From Caldisericaceae bacterium (lineage in GTDB: Bacteria; Caldisericota; Caldisericia; Caldisericales; Caldisericaceae), in the NCBI GenBank assembly GCA_021161495.1, contig JAGHAO010000009.1, positions 1-7,611 on the forward strand: a stretch of 7,611 nt of DNA, read 5' to 3'. The translations under genes were made by a program, and so were the position numbers. The notes below the pieces were generated by a model. The model ran no database searches and was not told where the DNA came from. It saw only the letters and a program-made list of their open reading frames with translations. This document shows, in pieces, positions 5,502-7,611 of this stretch. Every line of letters begins with the position of its first letter. Position 1 is the stretch's first letter.

Positions 5502-7611
5502 TTAATTATGCAAAATTCGTTCGTAAAGTTCTTTTAATTTTTCGTCCGGTTCCAGATTGTAGTCTGATTCGAGTTTGTTTTTAATCTTGTTATACAAGGA
5601 TAATGCCTTTTTCTTTTCCTGAAGTGCGATATAGCATTTCATTAATTCATAGGCAGCTCTTTCGTTTATTTCATCTTTTTCCAATATCTTTTCAAGATAA
5701 CCCTTCTTCTCCTTCTCATCCTTTGTAATTTCCGAAAGTCGGAAAAGGGTGTCGAGATAAAGAGAAAAAAGCCGTTCCCTCCTCACTGTGCTCCAATCGT
5801 CGTAAATCGCTTCGGGAAGAAAATCCCCTTTATAAAGGTCAATCGCTTTTTTCAATGCCTCTTTGTTTTTTGTAAAAAGGTTCTTATTCGTAATTTCCTC
5901 GAATAAAAGAAAATCCGCTTTGACGTTTTCGAGATTAAGCCCGTAACCTTCCGACGATTTGGTGATAACTTCTTTGCCGCACAACACAAATAAAGATTTT
6001 TTAACTCGTGATATAAGAACACTTAAATTGTGCTTTGCTTTTCGTGTGTCTGTTTTTCTGAAAAACGTGTCAATGAGAGTGTCCTGGCTGATGAACTTCG
6101 GATATTCGGAAAGCAACATTTGAAAAATTTTTCTTTCCTTTTCCCTTTTGAATATTTTTTTTGTAACATCCGTTCCGGAGCATAACAGGCGCAAACCCCC
6201 GAATGTTTTTACCGAAAAATCAACTCCTCCGAACAACGAAGAAACCATATTTAAAAAATCCTTTTCCCCTATTCTTCTGAGAAAAGGATAAGTTAACAAT
6301 TTTTCGGAGTATATTATGTGATAAAATTTATTCTCTGTTATGATTTTCTTTGCGGTTTCAAAATGCTTTTCGTAATCTTTACCGTAAGTTTCAAGCGCAA
6401 CGGAAAGTATCAATTCGGATCTTGCAATTTCGTAAATATTCCCGCTTTTTCCTGCGTATTCCACAGCTTTTGTTAAAGATAGGCACGCAAGTTCCTTTTT
6501 GCCTTGGCCGAGATAGATCGTTCCGAGCTGGAAATATGATTGAGCCATAATCAGTGCATTATTCATTTTCTTTGCTATGTCAAGATCCTTTAATTCGTAA
6601 TATTTCGCTTTATCGTATAGCCCTTTTTTCCTCAACGCCTCCGCGATCCCGAACAATGCGGACGATGAGAGATAAGGATCTTCGACGCTTATATACTTTT
6701 TAAAAATCGATTCCGCTTTATCGTATTCCCCCGTAGATAATAAATGATGTCCCAATGCGATTTCCGAAGATTGTATTCTCGGCTCCCATTTCAATTCATT
6801 CGCAATTTTCAGTGCCTTTTTTACATGTTTGAGCGATTCTTCGCTTTCACCCAAATCATTTTCACAAAAGGAAAGGTTTGTGAGTATCATAGGATCCGTT
6901 ATGATTCCGTGTTCTTCTGAGAGCGCAATTATCTTTTTATACAGATCTTTTGCCTCTTCGTACTTCCCTTTGTCATGCAAATTCACAACACAGTATGCGG
7001 TTAAAATCTTTATTCTCAATCTGTAATCTTTGATAACACCGATTTTTTCATACAAATTTCTCAGGATTGCGGAAGAATTATCCTCTTTTCCGCTGAAAAA
7101 GTACGCTCGCGAGAGTTCGTAAAGAATGCCGGCTTTAAAATCATCGGTTCCTTTATCTATTTCTCTCTTGTTTTCCTTGAGCAGATTAATCGTTTTTTCG
7201 AAAATTCCGAGTGAATTTAAGATTTTCATTTTAACGAGCAAATATCTCGAAAATATCCTAAAATCTTTACACGGAAAATTTCCTTCAAGCAGGGCAAGTG
7301 CATTTTCGGGTCTGCCTTTGACGTACAGTGCCTCCGCACGTGCGAGTCTTATGAGTGGCAAACGCAGAAGATCTTCTCTTTTTATTTTATCGGTTATTCT
7401 GATTATACTTTCCGCATATTTTATGATATCCTGCTCCGTCGAGTTTTTAAACAGATACTCGAGATCCGAAAAATCTCCCGTATGGGAATACAATTCGAGT
7501 GCAAGTCCGAACTCCTTATTTTTAAGGTATATATTCGAAAGTTTTTTAATCGCCTTATCAAAATCCGAAGATTTACGGAATTCGTTTAACAAAAACTCCC
7601 TGAATATTTCG
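5502..7611 (-). CDS. C-terminal part of a MalT-like TPR / winged-helix / BTAD (SARP-type) transcriptional regulator, 5' end beyond the window
   Basis: The frame is open through the right edge, giving 702 residues from the first full codon (GAA at 7608-7610) to TAA at 5502-5504. The first residues, EIFREFLLNEF, match the segment that in MalT/LuxR-type STAND ATPases closes the ATPase region (HPLFREFL-like) just before the helical repeats. A TTG at 7590-7592 is therefore unlikely to be the start, and an ATPase domain is expected upstream. Residues about 15-440 are TPR-like helical repeats (LALELYSHTGD, YDKAESIFKKY and many like them). About 460-560 is an OmpR-type winged helix (VKTFGGLRLL; recognition helix near 524-540). 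About 562-702 is a BTAD domain with the hallmark LYKGDFLPE, DDW, RRERL and LEPDEKLKELYERI. Known relatives with this DNA-binding plus BTAD pair are AfsR, DnrI/SARP and EmbR, some controlled by Ser/Thr kinases. It converges on the kinase operon, so it may regulate or receive signals from it. The ligand is unknown. Confidence 0.88.
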   Translation of the reverse strand, partial: EIFREFLLNEFRKSSDFDKAIKKLSNIYLKNKEFGLALELYSHTGDFSDLEYLFKNSTEQDIIKYAESIIRITDKIKREDLLRLPLIRLARAEALYVKGRPENALALLEGNFPCKDFRIFSRYLLVKMKILNSLGIFEKTINLLKENKREIDKGTDDFKAGILYELSRAYFFSGKEDNSSAILRNLYEKIGVIKDYRLRIKILTAYCVVNLHDKGKYEEAKDLYKKIIALSEEHGIITDPMILTNLSFCENDLGESEESLKHVKKALKIANELKWEPRIQSSEIALGHHLLSTGEYDKAESIFKKYISVEDPYLSSSALFGIAEALRKKGLYDKAKYYELKDLDIAKKMNNALIMAQSYFQLGTIYLGQGKKELACLSLTKAVEYAGKSGNIYEIARSELILSVALETYGKDYEKHFETAKKIITENKFYHIIYSEKLLTYPFLRRIGEKDFLNMVSSLFGGVDFSVKTFGGLRLLCSGTDVTKKIFKREKERKIFQMLLSEYPKFISQDTLIDTFFRKTDTRKAKHNLSVLISRVKKSLFVLCGKEVITKSSEGYGLNLENVKADFLLFEEITNKNLFTKNKEALKKAIDLYKGDFLPEAIYDDWSTVRRERLFSLYLDTLFRLSEITKDEKEKKGYLEKILEKDEINERAAYELMKCYIALQEKKKALSLYNKIKNKLESDYNLEPDEKLKELYERILHN

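Noticed and set aside
5448..5516. Inverted repeat ATTTTGCA/TGCAAAAT as a bidirectional terminator
   Set aside because: The arms are only 8 bp, AT-rich and separated by 53 bases, so a stable terminator hairpin is unlikely. It is kept only as a weak note.
1..7611. CRISPR array, tRNA/rRNA genes, transposase or toxin-antitoxin pair
   Set aside because: No regularly spaced repeats, cloverleaf or rRNA segments, DDE/recombinase motifs or toxin families are visible on either strand.

Overview
The window is AT-rich bacterial DNA. It reads as four tightly packed genes on the + strand facing one large, edge-truncated regulator gene on the - strand. Codon use favours AAA, GGA, AGA and ATA, Shine-Dalgarno sites are clear, and signal peptide and membrane segments are typical of bacteria. 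Eukaryote-like (Hanks-type) Ser/Thr kinase signalling, PEGA domains, a BTAD/SARP-type regulator and a dispersed intergenic repeat together suggest an uncultivated or candidate-phylum lineage rather than a well-studied model group. I cannot name the taxon from sequence alone.

Layout. Bases 1-355 hold no convincing gene. The first ~100 bases look like a fragment of a dispersed intergenic repeat. Bases 317-348 carry a candidate promoter with a striking direct-repeat operator. The + strand operon follows: (1) a 56-residue gene at 356-526, easily missed by length cut-offs, overlapping the next gene by ATGA; (2) a secreted or membrane-anchored trypsin/HtrA-like serine protease with a cytoplasmic FHA domain (523-2181); (3) a PP2C-type Ser/Thr phosphatase, again with an ATGA overlap (2178-3008); (4) a transmembrane Ser/Thr protein kinase with three PEGA repeats and a PsbP/DUF1795-like C-terminal domain outside the membrane (3028-5445). 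After a 56-base convergent gap, 5502 to the window edge on the - strand encodes the C-terminal part of a MalT-like TPR, winged-helix and BTAD regulator. Its N-terminal (probably ATPase) part lies beyond the window.

How it may work together. The operon holds a writer (kinase), an eraser (PP2C) and a reader (FHA), and the reader is fused across the membrane to an extracytoplasmic protease. Kinase and protease both place sensory or enzymatic domains outside and phospho-signalling domains inside. A TVI[I/L] motif occurs twice in the kinase linker and once in the protease-FHA linker, which suggests shared phosphothreonine/FHA docking sites. The neighbouring BTAD regulator recalls AfsK/AfsR and PknH/EmbR, where a Ser/Thr kinase phosphorylates a BTAD regulator. 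The operon promoter carries an 8-bp direct repeat with 11-bp period ending about 8 bp before a -10 box, the geometry known for SARP operators. An excellent in-frame internal Shine-Dalgarno and ATG inside the protease gene could also yield a separate membrane-FHA protein. Protein families are read directly from sequence motifs. The circuit, the isoform and the operator are inferences.
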